Origin: Siphonodentalium dalli
Taxonomy: Eukaryota > Mollusca > Scaphopoda > Gadilida > Siphonodentaliidae
Direction of reading: 5' to 3'
Assembly (NCBI GenBank): GCA_032622095.1
Contig: CP136066.1
Coordinates: 59,364,609 to 59,428,608, forward strand
Length of the DNA stretch: 64,000 nucleotides
Notes under the pieces: generated by a model
Seen by the model: the letters and a program-made list of their open reading frames with translations, nothing else
Databases searched by the model: none
Told to the model about the DNA's origin: nothing
Shown here: positions 1 through 11,420 of the stretch, one piece after another
Layout: each line of letters starts with the position of its first letter
Numbering within the stretch: the first letter of the stretch is position 1
Made by a program: the position numbers and the translations under genes

Positions 1-484
1 ATTCTTTCAGTTTATGGCGGTTTTTGACGGAGCTGAATATTTTAACAGCATACACACCGCCAATGCTGCCCCTATCTTTTAAACCCGACCTCTTATTTTT
101 TAGTAAGACACACGTGTATTATCGGAATGTGTAGTGACATAACAGCTTAGCGCAATGATATCGATGCCAATGCCTGAACTTTAGTATTATGTTAATTAGA
201 GTATAATTATGATACTCGACTTGTGTTGGGTTATTTACTGTTGATACGGAGATAAGGGCTGTGATTGAGCTATTTTGTTTTTCTTGAATGTGTCTTTAAT
301 TTCTCATTGGTTGTGATAATGAAATCAATATTATTTGGTTTTTTGGAGATCGTTTTTCCTTGATAAATGTGATTATGTGATCTCAAATTTGACGCAATTC
401 TATATGAAATTTATTAACTTAAATTTCATATAGAATTGCAACTTGTCACAGATTCTATTTGTGAATCCAATACAATAGCAAACC
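1..484. other. Unassigned AT-rich stretch
   Basis: I see no convincing exon, RNA gene or repeat here. The only structure is a short inverted repeat around 398-440 (ATTCTATATGAAATTTA and its complement). Confidence 0.4.
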
Positions 485-1140
485 TTAAAGGGGTACTGTA
501 CACTAAGATAGGCGATTTTTTGATTTACTCCCATTGAATTAACTTTCAAGTTAGATTGTGTTCGTGTTATATGAGTTTCGTATAAACCTAATTTAGCGAA
601 GAAAATATTGGAATATCTTGGAAACAAAAATATTACGATTTCAAACTACGCGCCATGTTTTTGACCTTCACCGGAGAAGACGCAGTTCGCAGGAAGAACC
701 GGAAGTTCATTGCTCACAGCTTCGATTGATGCATTCAATCTCTTCCATCGAACAATCTCACTCCCTATAAAATACTTGACGCTTTATGACTCTTGTTTCT
801 TTCTCCTTTTTTCCCGAATCGGTTATAACGGGCCTTCTTTTGCAGGTAACATGTTTTGTTTGCAACTCAATAATGTTCGCGAATGGCCGTCGATAAAAGA
901 CACGCAACATATGCGATTTCAAGAACGGTAACTCGTAATGGCATAATTCTCCATTTTATGACTCCAGCCATAAATGAATTTATATTAAATAATTCAATTT
1001 TACTTTTACGATAGCCGGTTAACCGGAACGTTTTCAGTAGACATCGTCGACTCAAATTAGTTATTTTATAATATAATATTCATATTACATCGCTAATGTC
1101 ACTGGGAATTTATTGAAATTGGGGTACAGTACCCCTTTGA
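485..1140. mobile_element. TTAA-type miniature transposon, family A
   Basis: The left end reads TTAAAGGGGTACTGTAC and the right end GTACAGTACCCCTTTGAA, so the termini are inverted repeats next to a TTAA (left) and a decayed TTAA (right). A TTAA target and short inverted ends are the hallmarks of piggyBac-type elements; no transposase is encoded, so this would be a non-autonomous copy. The interior holds a TTTATGACTCCAGCCATAAA motif that recurs in the centre of the copy at 14790-15733 and, altered, near 34835. The right half (about 1000-1140) is also repeated at about 34870-35010. Short open frames inside are incidental. Confidence 0.6.
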
Positions 1141-1158
1141 ATAGAAATTCTCAACTAT

Positions 1159-1333
1159 TACAATAATGTCCTTAATAATCGACTCCTTAACCACAGCAGA
1201 ATTATGGGTAATTTTTCAGGATTTAGTCGGAAATATGGCTTGTTGCCATTCATCGGAAAGCTCTCAGCTCTCCTGAAAAATTACCCATAATTCTGCTGTG
1301 GTTAAGGAGTCGATTATTTAGGGCATTACTGTA
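1159..1333. mobile_element. Foldback element, deletion copy
   Basis: This is a near-palindrome with ends TACAATAATGTCCTTAATAA and TTATTTAGGGCATTACTGTA. The arms share the segment CCTTAACCACAGCAGAATTA. It is a shortened copy of the longer foldback at 1693-1909; part of the right arm between the GAAAGCTCTCAG centre and TCCTGAAAAATTACCC is missing. No protein is encoded. Confidence 0.7.
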
Positions 1334-1692
1334 AAGCCTATCATTATGTCATGTTCATTACAATATCAGAATGTCAGTAGATACTACATAGTACATTCTG
1401 TCAGTCAACCAAATCTCAGAGTAAATACCCAATGTGCTAAAAAGAAACTTGGCTCGTTCCTGTATATTACAAAACTGAGTCATTGATGAACACAATTGCC
1501 ATGATTATATTAAAGATTGCCTATCTCTTCTGGGCCACAATGACAACAACAACATATTTTTTGTCAATCCTGATTTCAAGACTACAAACAGCCATTTAGT
1601 GAATAAAATACAGATAAAACTTAAACTTGGGTATATTATGTGTCTTATTAAGATCCTAAGATCGTTGTGAAATCGATAGTCTAAATTCAATT

Positions 1693-1909
1693 TACAGTAA
1701 TGCCCTAAATAATTGACTCCTTAACCACAGCAGAATTATGGGTAACTTTTCAGGATTTTGTCGGAAATATGGCTTGTTGCCATTCATCAGAAAGCTCTCA
1801 CTGAGAGCTTTCCGTTGAATGGCAACAAGCCATATTTCCGACTAAATCCGGAAAAATTACCCATATTTCTGCTGTGGTTAAGGAGTCGATTATTTAGGGC
1901 ATTACTGTA
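1693..1909. mobile_element. Foldback element, full copy
   Basis: The two arms of about 105 bp are inverted copies of each other and meet at GAAAGCTCTCACTGAGAGCTTTC. The ends are TACAGTAATGCCCTAAATAA and its complement. It lies 360 bp from a deletion variant of the same family (1159-1333); the sequence between them is unremarkable. Confidence 0.75.
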
Positions 1910-2022
1910 CCATGATTGAGGGTGCTTACACGATACAGTTCTCCTTTTTGGTACACTTTTGGTTCGTTACGAGCCTTTTTGCAGGTATTTCTGTTCTAAA
2001 AATTCATTTAATATTTGCCAGG

Positions 2023-2175
2023 CCGCCGATTATTCCAGGTGGTGAAAAATAACAGATTTTAAAAATCGATGTCTGATAACTCAGAGCTTTGATGGGTGGG
2101 TTCCTCGACTCAAATCAAATATTTTTTACCCCCTAAAGCCAAAGAAATAGTAATTTAGGAGCGTTAATTCGCATT
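2023..2175 (+). repeat. Partial copy of TTAA miniature transposon family B
   Basis: The stretch with GTGAAAAATAACAGATTTTA and GGGTTCCTCGACTCAAATCA matches the 3' third of the elements at 3851-4315 and 33825-34279. The left end is absent, so this is a truncated copy. Confidence 0.6.
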
Positions 2176-2290
2176 GTGCATCTTTATAGATTACTGGTTC
2201 CTTTTGCGATCAGTTTTGTCTTTGTAGGCTTTTCAAGAGTTATCTATCCTGGAAATGCGCTAACCTATGAGATAATCATCTGCCCTTTTT

Positions 2291-2664
2291 TACCCTGTGC
2301 CAATGCATTCTCTTATATATGCGAGTCGACCATAGGTCGCCTCGCATATATAAGAGAATGCATTGGCCTAACAATTTTTTAACATTTTTTTTTAAATGAA
2401 TATTTCTTACAATTTTTAGGACATAAAATAAAAAAACATCCATTACCCTGCAGGGAGCCCCACACATATATAGAAGCATACAGAAGAGTGTCATCTGCTC
2501 ATGTTTGTCTGGGGCTCTGTATGGGTGAAATTATAAATTTGTTAAAGAATACAAGAAAAAATTATTAAAATTGTAAAAAAATTGTTAGGCCAATGCATTC
2601 TCTTATATATGCGAGGCGACCTATGGTCGACTCGCATATATAAGAGAATGCATTGGCACAGGGT
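2291..2664. mobile_element. Paired-palindrome element, copy 1 (short-ended subfamily)
   Basis: Two 69-bp palindromes (2299-2367 and 2589-2657) stand in inverted orientation around a 220-bp AT-rich spacer. The outer ends are ACCCTGTGCCAATGC and GCATTGGCACAGGGT. Each palindrome has arms opening GCCAATGCATTCTCTTATAT and a three-base centre. Palindrome 1 carries GAGTCGACCATAGGTCGCCT and palindrome 2 its exact reverse complement. The spacer has the subfamily segment around 2450-2525 (GCAGGGAGCCCCACACATAT), shared with 3340-3792 and 61350-61713. No protein is encoded; open frames running through the palindromes are artefacts of the repeat. Confidence 0.8.
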
Positions 2665-2712
2665 AATTTTCGGGAGAAAGTTTTATTTATTAGTTCCCAT
2701 TGATACGTCCAT

Positions 2713-3140
2713 TGATAATTATACCCCAACTTTCAAAGAAAATGGGGGGTATACTGGATTGACTGCGTCTGTCCTTCCGTCACACTTTCTCCCTCTGTGT
2801 GTCCGTCTGTCCGATCCGTGTGTCCGTCCGACCGACCTCATAACTCGAACAACTATGAACCGATTTCAATAATTTTTTGTATGCAATCTCCTTAGGACCG
2901 CCTCTCCGCATGATGGTAATTGCGTTGCGGTCCGACTTTTTTTTTTAAAGTTACACCTTACTTTTCGACTTACAATATGTATTTTGACAGAAAATTCTGT
3001 CCGACTTAATAACTTTAACAAATATGAACCGATTTCAATAATTTTTGGTATACATGCTTCTCACAACACCCTCTCTACATGATGCGGCTCAGGGTTGGCT
3101 CGGACTGTTTTTCCTAACATTACACTTCATTTTCGAATTA
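2713..3140 (+). repeat. Molluscan-type dispersed repeat (GGGGTATACTGGA...GTCCGTC)
   Basis: It opens TTATACCCCAACTTTC, then GGGGGGTATACTGGATTGAC and a run of CCGTCTGTCCG motifs. The AACAATGAACCGATTTCAATAA-like segment appears twice (about 2850 and 3020), so it contains at least two diverged tandem units of about 160 bp. Repeats of this make-up are widespread in mollusc genomes; that is family knowledge and not something tested here. Confidence 0.55.
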
Positions 3141-3339
3141 TTTTGACTTAGAAAATTTTGGGATTTTTTTTGTGTGGATGCTATCAAGTTAGGATATTTT
3201 CCGGAAGTTTCTTCGAATATGGGTTCGGAACACTTTACGGATAATGCGGGTTGTATTTGCCACGGTGGCGGTATGCTAGCACGCGAGTGCACACCTCGTT
3301 ATATATGGAAGATTTGTATATTCCTCTATTTTTGCATAC

Positions 3340-3792
3340 TTAACCCTTTACCCAACAAAACGGCCAAAAACGCCCAAATAAAGCTTCAACAGCCTAAAAT
3401 ACCCTGTGCCAATCCATTCTCTTATATATGCGAGTCGACCATAGGTCGCCTCGCATATATAAGAGAATGCATTGGCTTAACAATTTTTTATCATTTTTTT
3501 TAAATAAATGTTTCTTACAATTTTTAGGACATAAAATAAAAAACATCCATTACCCTGCAGGGAGCCCCACACATATATAGAAGCATATAGAAGAGTATCG
3601 TCTGCTCATGTTTGTCTGGGGCTCTTTATGGGTGAAATTATAAAATTGTTAAAGAATACAAGAAAAAATTATTAAAATTGAAAAAATTGTTAGGCCAATG
3701 CATTCTCTTATATATGCGAGGCGACCTATGGTCGACTCGCATATATAAGAGAATGCATTGGCACAGGGCCGTTCTGTTGGGTAAAGGGTTAA
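3340..3792. mobile_element. Paired-palindrome TTAA element, copy 2
   Basis: The element starts TTAACCCTTTACCCAACA and ends TGTTGGGTAAAGGGTTAA, giving perfect terminal inverted repeats bounded by TTAA, as expected for a piggyBac-like non-autonomous element. Palindromes lie at 3408-3476 (with one CATTCC change in its left arm) and 3694-3762, mutually inverted. Left of palindrome 1 is the family segment CCAAATAAAGCTTCAACAGC. The spacer is that of the copy 1 subfamily. Confidence 0.85.
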
Positions 3793-3850
3793 ACAATACA
3801 TACATGTATATTAACGATGAATATGACTGCAAGGAATAAACATATTTACG

Positions 3851-4315
3851 TTAAAGGTACTCAATCCGATTCGATGGTCCCCATATCATCAGATTCCAAC
3901 AACAACAATATTTTTTGAAATGCCGCTTCAGTTATCAGAATTGATTAATTGCCCAAAAATAATGCTAACCACCACCAACTATAGTATAAAATTGCCCAAA
4001 ACCCTGCAAAACCTGTTATTTATCAACATTTTGTTCAACGAAATTTTGCCGGTTTGTCAAATATCTGACACAAAAAAGCAACTTGATTTTAGAGTTATCC
4101 ATCTTCCTCCGCAATTTGGTCCGAGACTGCCATCTCGTCGACTTTTACTGGGCCACTAAATATTGTGGGGGTGAAAAATAATAGATTTCAAAAATCAATA
4201 TCTGATCACTCTGAGCTTTGATGGGTTGGTTCCTCGACTCAAATCAAATATGTTTTACACTCGAAGCCAAATAAATAGTAATTGAGGGGCGCTTAATAGG
4301 AGTGAGTACCTTTAA
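3851..4315 (+). mobile_element. TTAA-type miniature transposon, family B
   Basis: The left end is TTAAAGGTACTCAATCC and the right end GGAGTGAGTACCTTTAA, so short inverted ends are flanked by TTAA on both sides. About 465 bp, no transposase. A second copy lies at 33825-34279 and a truncated one at 2023-2175. Open reading frames inside do not resemble any protein. Confidence 0.75.
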
Positions 4316-4454
4316 ACAAACTGCACTCGAAAAGGCGTAGGTTAGCTCGTTTCCATGATAGATGTAGATAAATCATTAAAACCCTGCGAAGACAACACTT
4401 TCAGCATTTACTGTTAGTATTTCTGTGATTGGTCATCAACTACTAGTAACTGCT

Positions 4455-4800
4455 GTAAACTGGGGACGAGTTGTAGATTCTATTTATTACATGATCCAAA
4501 ACCTCGATAAAGCATACTTAAATAAAAATGAAACGTTAAACTAAAGATGGCTTCTATAAGGCCTGCGATGACGTTTCACATAACGTATAATACATTGTTT
4601 TCCCACGTATAGAAATAGTCCCAGATAAATAAAGACTTTTTGATGTATTTAATGGCGTATAATTAATGAAATAACTTTTCAAGCTCTTCATGGGTTAGAG
4701 TTTGTTAGAAAAATATTGGAAGCCACAGTATTTGAAACGTAGAATGTGGAAATGTAAACAAACGACAAACCGGAAGTCAACGTTCACCTGATGCTATATC
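4455..4800 (+). repeat. Dispersed repeat C
   Basis: This segment (GTAAACTGGGGACGAGTTGT, CATGATCCAAAAC, GAAATAGTCCCAGATAAATA) matches 50000-50345 along its whole length with many substitutions, so it is an old dispersed repeat. It ends about 180 bp before the first zinc-finger exon. Confidence 0.65.
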
Positions 4801-4976
4801 CAGTTATGCAACGAACGTTGCATATCACAATTTATAGAATGGGTTTATTGAATGGAATAAGGGTAGGATCATGTTATGAATAATGTTATAACTGAATGGG
4901 AGAATCCATTCAGTCTAGAAAGGGGGTAATAAGTGAACATTCAGTTTTCAAATGGTTAAATTTCTCCTATTGTCAG

Positions 4977-5258
4977 GGACTTCAGCAGCATGGGGGTGCT
5001 GATTACGATGCCAGAGATCATCAACAACAACAACAAGGAACCCAGCTATTCCATTGTGAACACTGTACGAAACTATTCTCTCGCAAATGGGATTTAAAGC
5101 GACACTCTGCCATCCATTTAGTTCAAAAGCCGTTCATCTGTCCACTGTGCAGCAAAGGGTACTGCTCGCAGTATGCGCTTAACACTCATCTGAAGAACCA
5201 TGGCGTGTCAGACGGTACCATGGCAACGAGTGATGTGTGCGAGCGGCCAACATTATAA
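4977..5258 (+). CDS. C2H2 zinc-finger pair, alternative 3' terminal exon 1 (lola-like)
   Basis: The exon encodes the last 93 residues of a nuclear DNA-binding protein. Finger 1 uses C27, C30, H43, H47 and finger 2 C55, C58, H71, H75 of the exon peptide; both are C-x2-C-x12-H-x3-H, joined by LVQKPF, a variant of the usual TGEKPF linker. A QQQQQ run precedes the fingers. The exon is taken to start after TTCTCCTATTGTCAG (acceptor AG 4975-4976) because this gives phase 0, exactly as in the exon at 15921. It ends in TAA. An exon with a variable leader, one finger pair and a stop is the architecture of lola-type BTB zinc-finger genes, where one of many such exons is joined to a common BTB part. No BTB exon is in the window, so the identity of the parent gene is inferred. 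The frame runs open upstream to about 4896, but that part is read as intron. Confidence 0.8.
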   Translation, partial: GLQQHGGADYDARDHQQQQQGTQLFHCEHCTKLFSRKWDLKRHSAIHLVQKPFICPLCSKGYCSQYALNTHLKNHGVSDGTMATSDVCERPTL

Positions 5259-5404
5259 CAACTAGTTACAAGGTGTTACAATCTATTTTTTCACACTGAG
5301 TTCTTATTAACCCTCTCTGTACTAAATGGAGTCTCCCATTTAGTTATACACATATACATTGGAATGGTCTATTATTCATTTGGATGGGTGTTCAGGTTAA
5401 TAAA
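5259..5404 (+). other. Probable 3' UTR of zinc-finger exon 1
   Basis: The first AATAAA after the stop codon is at 5399-5404 and is the best candidate polyadenylation signal. This places the transcript end inside the left part of the miniature element that starts at 5307. Confidence 0.35.
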
Positions 5405-7815
5405 AGCAGACTACAGATAATACAAGAGCAGAATGATTCTTATTCATTTGTGGGAAATGTTCAGATAATAAGTTCAATGGTCATTTGTTGAACTTATTAT
5501 CTGAACATTTCCTATGGGAACTACTCATTATCTGAACATTTCCTATGGGATGACTACTCGTCAATGATGCTGTAGTATAGAAAGGGTTAAGCTTATTATC
5601 TGAACATCTCCTATGGGATAACTACACATCAATGATGCTTTAGTATAGAAAGGGTTAAGCTTATTATCTGAGCATTACCTATGGGATAACTACTCATGCA
5701 ATGATGCTTTAGTATAGAAAGGGTTAAACTTATTATCTGAACATTTCCTATGGGAAAACTACTCATCAATGATGCTTTAGTATAGAAAGGGTTAAACTTA
5801 TTATCTGAACATTTCCTATGGGATAACTACTCATCAATGATGCTTTAGTATAGAAAGCGTTAAACTTATTATTTGAACATGTCCTATGGGATAACTACTC
5901 GTCAATGATGCTTTAGTATAGAAAGGGTTAAACTTATTATTTGAACATTTCCTATGGGATAACTACTCATCAATTATGCTTTAGTATAGACAGGGTTAAC
6001 CTTATTATCTGAACATTTCCTATGAGATAACTACTCATCAATGATGCTTTAGTATAGAAAGGTTTAAACTTATTATTTGAACATTTCCTTTGGGATAATT
6101 ACTCATCAATGAGTATTTAGTATAGAAATGGTTAAGTTTATTTTTTGAACATTTCCTTTGGGATAACTTCTCATCAATGATGCTTTAGTATAGAAAGGTT
6201 TAAACTTATTATTTGAACATTTCCTATGGGATAACTACTCATCAATTATGCTTTAGTATAGACAGGGTTAAACTTATTATCTGAACATTTCCTATGAGAT
6301 AACTACTCATCAATGATGCTTTAGTATAGAAAGGTTTAAACTTATTATTTGAACATTTCCTTTGGGATAATTACTCATCAATGAGTATTTAGTATAGAAA
6401 TGGTTAAGTTTATTTTTTGAACATTTCCTTTGGGATAACTACTCATCAATGAGTATTTAGTATAGAAAGGGTTAAGCTTATTATCTGCACATTTCCTTTG
6501 AGATAACTTCTCATCAATGATGCTTTAGTATAGAAAGGGTTAAGCTTATTATCTGAAGATTTCCTTTGCGATAACTACTCATCAATGAGTAGTATAGAAA
6601 GGGTTAAGCTTATTATCTGAACATTTCCTTTGGGATAACTACTCATCAATGAGTATTTGGTAATGAAAGAGTTAAGCTTATTATCTGAACATGTCCTATG
6701 AGATAACTACTCATCAATGAATATTTAGTATAGAAACGGTTAAGCTTATTATCTGAACATTTCTTTTGGGATAACTACTCATCAATGAGTATTTAGTATA
6801 GAAAGGGTTAAACTTTTTATCTGAACATTTCCTATGGGATAACTACTCATCAATGTGTATTTAGTATAGAAAGGGTTAAACTTATTATCTGAACATTACC
6901 TATGGGATAACTAATCATTAATGATGCTTTAGTATAGAAAGGGTTAACTTATTATCTGAACATTTCCTATATTATCAATGATGCTTTAGTATAGACAGGG
7001 TTAAACTTATTATCTTAATATTTCCTAAGGGATAACTACTCATCAATGAGTATTTGGTATAGAAAGGGTTAAGCTTATTATCTGAAAATTTCCTTTGGGA
7101 TAACTGCTCATCAATGAGTATTTCGTATAGAAAGGGTTAAACTTATTATCTGAACATTACCTATGGGATAACTGCTCATCAATGGTGCTTTAGTATAGAA
7201 AGGGTTAAACTTATTATTTGAACAATTCCTCTGGGATAACTACTCACCAATGAAGCTTTAGTATAGAAAGGGTTAAACTTATTATTTGAACATTTCCTAT
7301 CGGATAACTACTCATCAATGATGCTTTAGTATAGACAGGGTTAAACTTATTATTTGACCATTGCCTATGGGATAAGTTCTCACCATTGATGCTTTAGTAT
7401 AGAAAGGGTTAAACCTATTATTTGAACATTTCCTATGGGATAATTACTCATCAATGAGTATTTAGTATAGAAAGGGTTAAACTTATTATTTGAACATTTC
7501 CTATGGGTTAACTACTCATCAATTATGCTTTAGTATAGAAAGGGTTAAACTTATTTGAACATTTCCTATGGGACAATTACTCATCAATGAGTATTTTGTA
7601 TAGAAAGGGTTAAACTTATTATTTGAACATTTCCTATGGCATAACTACTCATCAATTATGCTTTAGTATAGAGAGGGTTAAACTTATTATCTGAACATTT
7701 CCTATGAGATAACTACTCATCAATGATGCTTTAGTATAGAAAGGTTTAAACTTATTATCTTAATATTTCCTAAGGTGATAACTACTCATCAATGAGTTTT
7801 AGATTAGAAAGGGGT
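5307..7815 (+). repeat. 68-bp satellite array derived from a TTAA miniature transposon
   Basis: The left end at 5307 reads TTAACCCTCTCTGTACTAAA. Each of roughly 33 tandem 68-bp units ends in TTTAGTATAGAAAGGGTTAA, the complement of that end, so every unit carries the element's terminal repeat. The array proper runs from 5456. Its first unit (5456-5484) is inverted and faces the next across TGGTCATTTG. Units alternate between an AATGATGCTTTAG and an AATGAGTATTTAG variant. A four-unit block recurs at about 6001 and again 271 bp later, showing higher-order amplification. Open frames inside are not genes. Confidence 0.85.
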
Positions 7816-8034
7816 AATACATGTGTAAATGCCCACATAATGTTCGAAACTTCATTATTAATGAAAAGTTAATCAAAATCGGTGGGAAAAAATGGATAAC
7901 TCCATTTTGCTCATATTTTATACCATTGATCCTCACATATAGGACCCTCGTGAAATTAGACATTTCTTTCCAAACACAAGAAAAACAAAATATTTCAGGC
8001 CACATTTATCTGAGAAATATTTTTTAAATTTACA

Positions 8035-8930
8035 GGCATGTTTATGATCACATCTAGATGAAAACCATGGCCGCCGGCAGTCATCTTGGATTTTACTCAT
8101 TGCATGACTAAATCCTTGTCACACCATACAGACCACATCCCTCCCCCAATCGTCACCAACTTCATATAGGTTTTTCGGGTTTACCTCTAGATGGGGGCTA
8201 CCGATTTTCCCCATATTCGTTAAAAATAATGGCTGCTAGCAGCAATTTTGGATTACTCTATGCATGACAAACTCATTTAGTACACATTACAGACCACATA
8301 CCTCCGTCAATCGTCACCAAACTTCATATGGATCTTCCGGTGATGATTAGATCTATGGGAGCCATCAATCATTTACGAATTTCATTGAAAAACATGACCA
8401 CCAGCGGCCCATCTTGGATTTTAATATTTGCAAGGCTAAATCCTTCGGTACACCCTACATGCTACATCCCTCATCCGATCGTCACCAAACTTCATTTGGA
8501 TTTTCGGGGTTAACTCTAGGTGGGAGCCATCGATTTACTTCCGAAAATCATTAAAAAAACATGGCCGCCAACAGTCATCTTCAAGTTGGAATTTGCTCAT
8601 TGCTTGACATTTTTTTTAAATGGCCGCTAGCAGCCATCATGGATTTCACATTTGAATCCATCCAGCAGCTCACATTGATTTGAGAAATGTTTTGAAAATG
8701 TACAGGCATGACATCAACTCCCATCAAGAAGTGATCCTACTTCTTGGAAGAATCACTTCTTGATGGGAACTATCGAATTTGAACGATTTTCGATAAAAAA
8801 ACTTGGCTGTCGGCAGCCGCCTTGGATTTTACTCTTTGCATAACCAAATACTTCTGCACGCCAACATTATTCATCCATGCAATTGATCCCACACTTCATA
8901 TTGCTATTCGGGTTGACCTCTGGTATTACT
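8035..8930 (+). repeat. Degenerate tandem repeat of about 165-185 bp
   Basis: Four to five diverged units share a core of AACATGGCCGCC, CATCTTGGATTTTACTCATT, an ATCGTCACCAAACTTCATAT segment and a TTCGGGTTGACCTC segment. A short palindrome, CAAGAAGTGATCC with its complement, sits at about 8722-8768 in the last unit. The GC-richer parts give open frames that are not conserved between units. Confidence 0.6.
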
Positions 8931-9188
8931 TAATTATTTAATCTTTCCGCAATCCTTATCGCATTTGAAGTACAGTGTCATTGACGCTTTCATTACTAAG
9001 AATTGTGGGAAACAGGGAATTGTGGGAAACACGGGAGTGAAAACAGTAATTTAGGCAAGCATGAATTCCATTCGTGATCAGGACGCCACCTAGATAACTA
9101 TATTGGTGACAATAATATTAATGTTTTCTCTTTATTGAAAGGTTGTCCATCTCTGAATTTTATAACTGCTAAGTTCAAACCTAGATGG
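8931..9188. other. Unassigned stretch
   Basis: No exon, RNA or repeat recognised apart from a local duplication of GGGAATTGTGGGAAAC at about 9005-9030. Confidence 0.4.
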
Positions 9189-9197
9189 GTATCTACT

Positions 9198-9340
9198 CAA
9201 GCCTTGAAATAGTGTGTCAGTCATTTGCAGAATGAGGTCCCCAGAGGGTGAATTTAGTGATGTAATTTGGGCTAGCATCACCAAATTCACCCTCTGGGGA
9301 CCTCATTCTGCAAATGACAGGCACACTATTTCAAGGCTTG
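9198..9340. mobile_element. Foldback element with 9-bp target duplication
   Basis: This 143-bp near-perfect palindrome begins CAAGCCTTGAAATAGTGTG and ends with the complement. The inner arms carry CAGAATGAGGTCCCCAGAGG. It is flanked by identical GTATCTACT copies at 9189-9197 and 9341-9349, a 9-bp target-site duplication that fits a Mutator-like or related element. Longer relatives in the window are at 22507-22953 and 25143-25583. Confidence 0.85.
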
Positions 9341-9620
9341 GTATCTACTCTGACTACGCCCGTTGAGATAATATACCAGCAGTCCAAAACCTGGGAACTT
9401 TTTGATGCTGATGCCCTGACATCTTCTGACAATAATTCTCTTAACTAAAGCTAAACATATTTAAAGTGACACATTCAAATCACTTCCATAAAACCAGGAA
9501 AAAATTTGGCGTACAGAAGACGATAACTTACTTTTTTATATGAAAATGAATATAATATAATATAATATAATATGAGCTTAGATCCAGGGTTCTCTATAAT
9601 TTTATTTATATTATTTTTAA

Positions 9621-9945
9621 AGTGATGTGAAACACTCCGGTATATATGGTGATCCAATAGAAATGGAGAATAATCTTGCTCAAAGTTGTTCTTTTTACGA
9701 ATATTAATTAAATGCACTGACTCTGGATGGCGAAATCATTTGTGTTTGTTTGTCGCCGATTGTTGCGTCCCGAATCCAGATGTAAATATTTACAATTGAG
9801 CGTAGTTTTGACGATGTTTTCTATTGAGTGGTATGGTCAATTTCTTTTAAATTTTCGGCGGTGTTAGTTGAATGCTACATTCTCCAGGTTGGCATAACGT
9901 CTGAATACTAACTTATCAGTTTCACAAACTCGAACAAGTCCATAC
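9621..9945 (-). repeat. Dispersed repeat D, minus-strand copy
   Basis: The segment matches 13812-14165 and 46741-47060 in the opposite orientation (shared: AATGGAGAATAATCTTGCTC and GTAAATATTTACA followed by a TGAGCGTAGTTTTGACGATG-like tract). About 320 bp, no coding capacity. Confidence 0.6.
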
Positions 9946-10253
9946 TATGTCTTTTATTTTCATCATCAGAATATAAGATCCGGTGAGCTAGGCATGATAC
10001 CCTTTTTTTCAGGCCCCATCATTTCTCATTCTGATGTGGGCAACATAAATGCTTGAAGCGCGATTACGATTTTGTTTTGGTCATTGTGTTACACGATTCT
10101 CCAAGTGAAATTGGGGAAATCCCCAGGTTATTCGGGCCTACAAGTATAAATGATTTTTCGAATTTTCTGTAAACAAGTGTACGTGTCAGTATACATGCAT
10201 AACAGTTGTTTGTATAGACGTGAGTAGCTCTACTCACCCCACCGCGTTCGGCA

Positions 10254-10375
10254 TCATCACCAGCACCGCCATCATTTACAACAACGTCCCCATCATCGTC
10301 GTATCATCAGCCGCATTATCATCATCACCATCATCATCATCATTATAATCATCATCGCCATCATACCTACCATTG
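10254..10375 (+). repeat. CAT-rich microsatellite
   Basis: An imperfect CAT/CATCAC trinucleotide tract (for example CATCATCATCATTATAATCA). Confidence 0.8.
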
Positions 10376-10401
10376 TACATACGTGTAAATGCGTATATTA
10401 A

Positions 10402-11020
10402 TTATACCCCCCGCAACGAAGTTAGGGGGGGGGGGGTATACTGGAGCTTGTCCGTCGTCCATCGTCCGTCGTCCGTCCGTGGACACAAATTTGTCCGGCG
10501 TTTTTCTCAGTCATTTTTCGATCAATTTCCGTGAAACTTGGCACAGACATCAACCACCATGGGAACCTGTGCACCTACGATTATGACGTCTGTCAGACTT
10601 TTTTTGGTGGAGTTATCTCCCCTTTTTCGACTTAGAAAACTTTCGCAACATGTATACTTTTGTCCGAGCTTTTATTCCTACATTTTTCGGTCAATTTTTC
10701 AAAAAAGTGGCACAAATATTTAGTACCATGGGAACTTGTGCACCTGCGATTATGACGTCTGTCCGACATTTTTTGGGGGATTTATCCCCCTTTTTCGACT
10801 TAGAAACTTTTTTCGCAACATACATAATTTTGTCCCAAGCTTTTATTCCTACATTTTACGGTCAATAGGTTTAAGATTAGGGTTATGGTTGTACACCTGC
10901 AATGGGAACTGTTATTTTATTATTTTAACTAATATTTACTGACATGTGAAACATCTTAGTATTTTAAAAACAGGGGGGGGGGGTATCCGTAGTCCCATTG
11001 GGACAGTCACACCTCTAGTT
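10402..11020 (+). repeat. Molluscan-type dispersed repeat (TATACCCCCC...GTCCGTC)
   Basis: It opens ATTATACCCCCCGCAACGAA, continues GGGGGTATACTGGAGC and a GTCCGTCGTCC run, and closes with a G-tract plus GTATCCGTAGTCCCATTGGG. Inside, a unit of about 177 bp occurs twice and partly a third time, marked by CCATGGGAACNTGTGCACCT and ATTATGACGTCTGTC. It is the same broad class as 2713-3140. Confidence 0.65.
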
Positions 11021-11244
11021 TATATTCATCTTCTGTAAAATTTATGTATTTCCATGTTCAATGTATATTATGTAACATAATTATATATTTGGTGGACAAA
11101 TAAACAATGCTTAAACCAAAGGTTATGGACTTATTCTTCAGTGCGATTCCCTACTGAGCATAAGCCTCATACATGAACGAGTAGACTCAAACTGCTTCGA
11201 ACTTGAATTGGATAATGGCTTTGTCACTTCTGTAAATCGAAAAT

Positions 11245-11420
11245 ATGTCACATGGAGCACAGTGGTCCAGTGGTCAGTATGTCTTTGTTGTCAACACAGA
11301 GAAATGAGTTCGCAGCCCGCCTGTGAATTTATTGTGAACAGTGGCTTCATCGATTTGAGCGACGTGCGAGGTCGATTGTACTGTGACGGCTTCGCACCAT
11401 GCATGCGTTAAACAAGTACC
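11245..11420 (+). repeat. tRNA-derived SINE-like element
   Basis: The segment holds TGGTCCAGTGG, which fits the RNA polymerase III A-box TRGYNNARNNG, and 43 bases later GTTCGCAGCC, a B-box with one mismatch. The intervening TCAGTATGTCTTTGTTGTCA resembles the D-to-anticodon part of a tRNA. The lack of a closed acceptor stem argues against a functional tRNA. Only one clear copy is in the window. Confidence 0.45.

Noticed and set aside
4896-4976. Extending zinc-finger exon 1 upstream to its open-frame start
   Set aside because: The first 27 codons precede a good acceptor, no ATG gives a sensible start at 4896, and the phase-0 acceptor matches the second exon.
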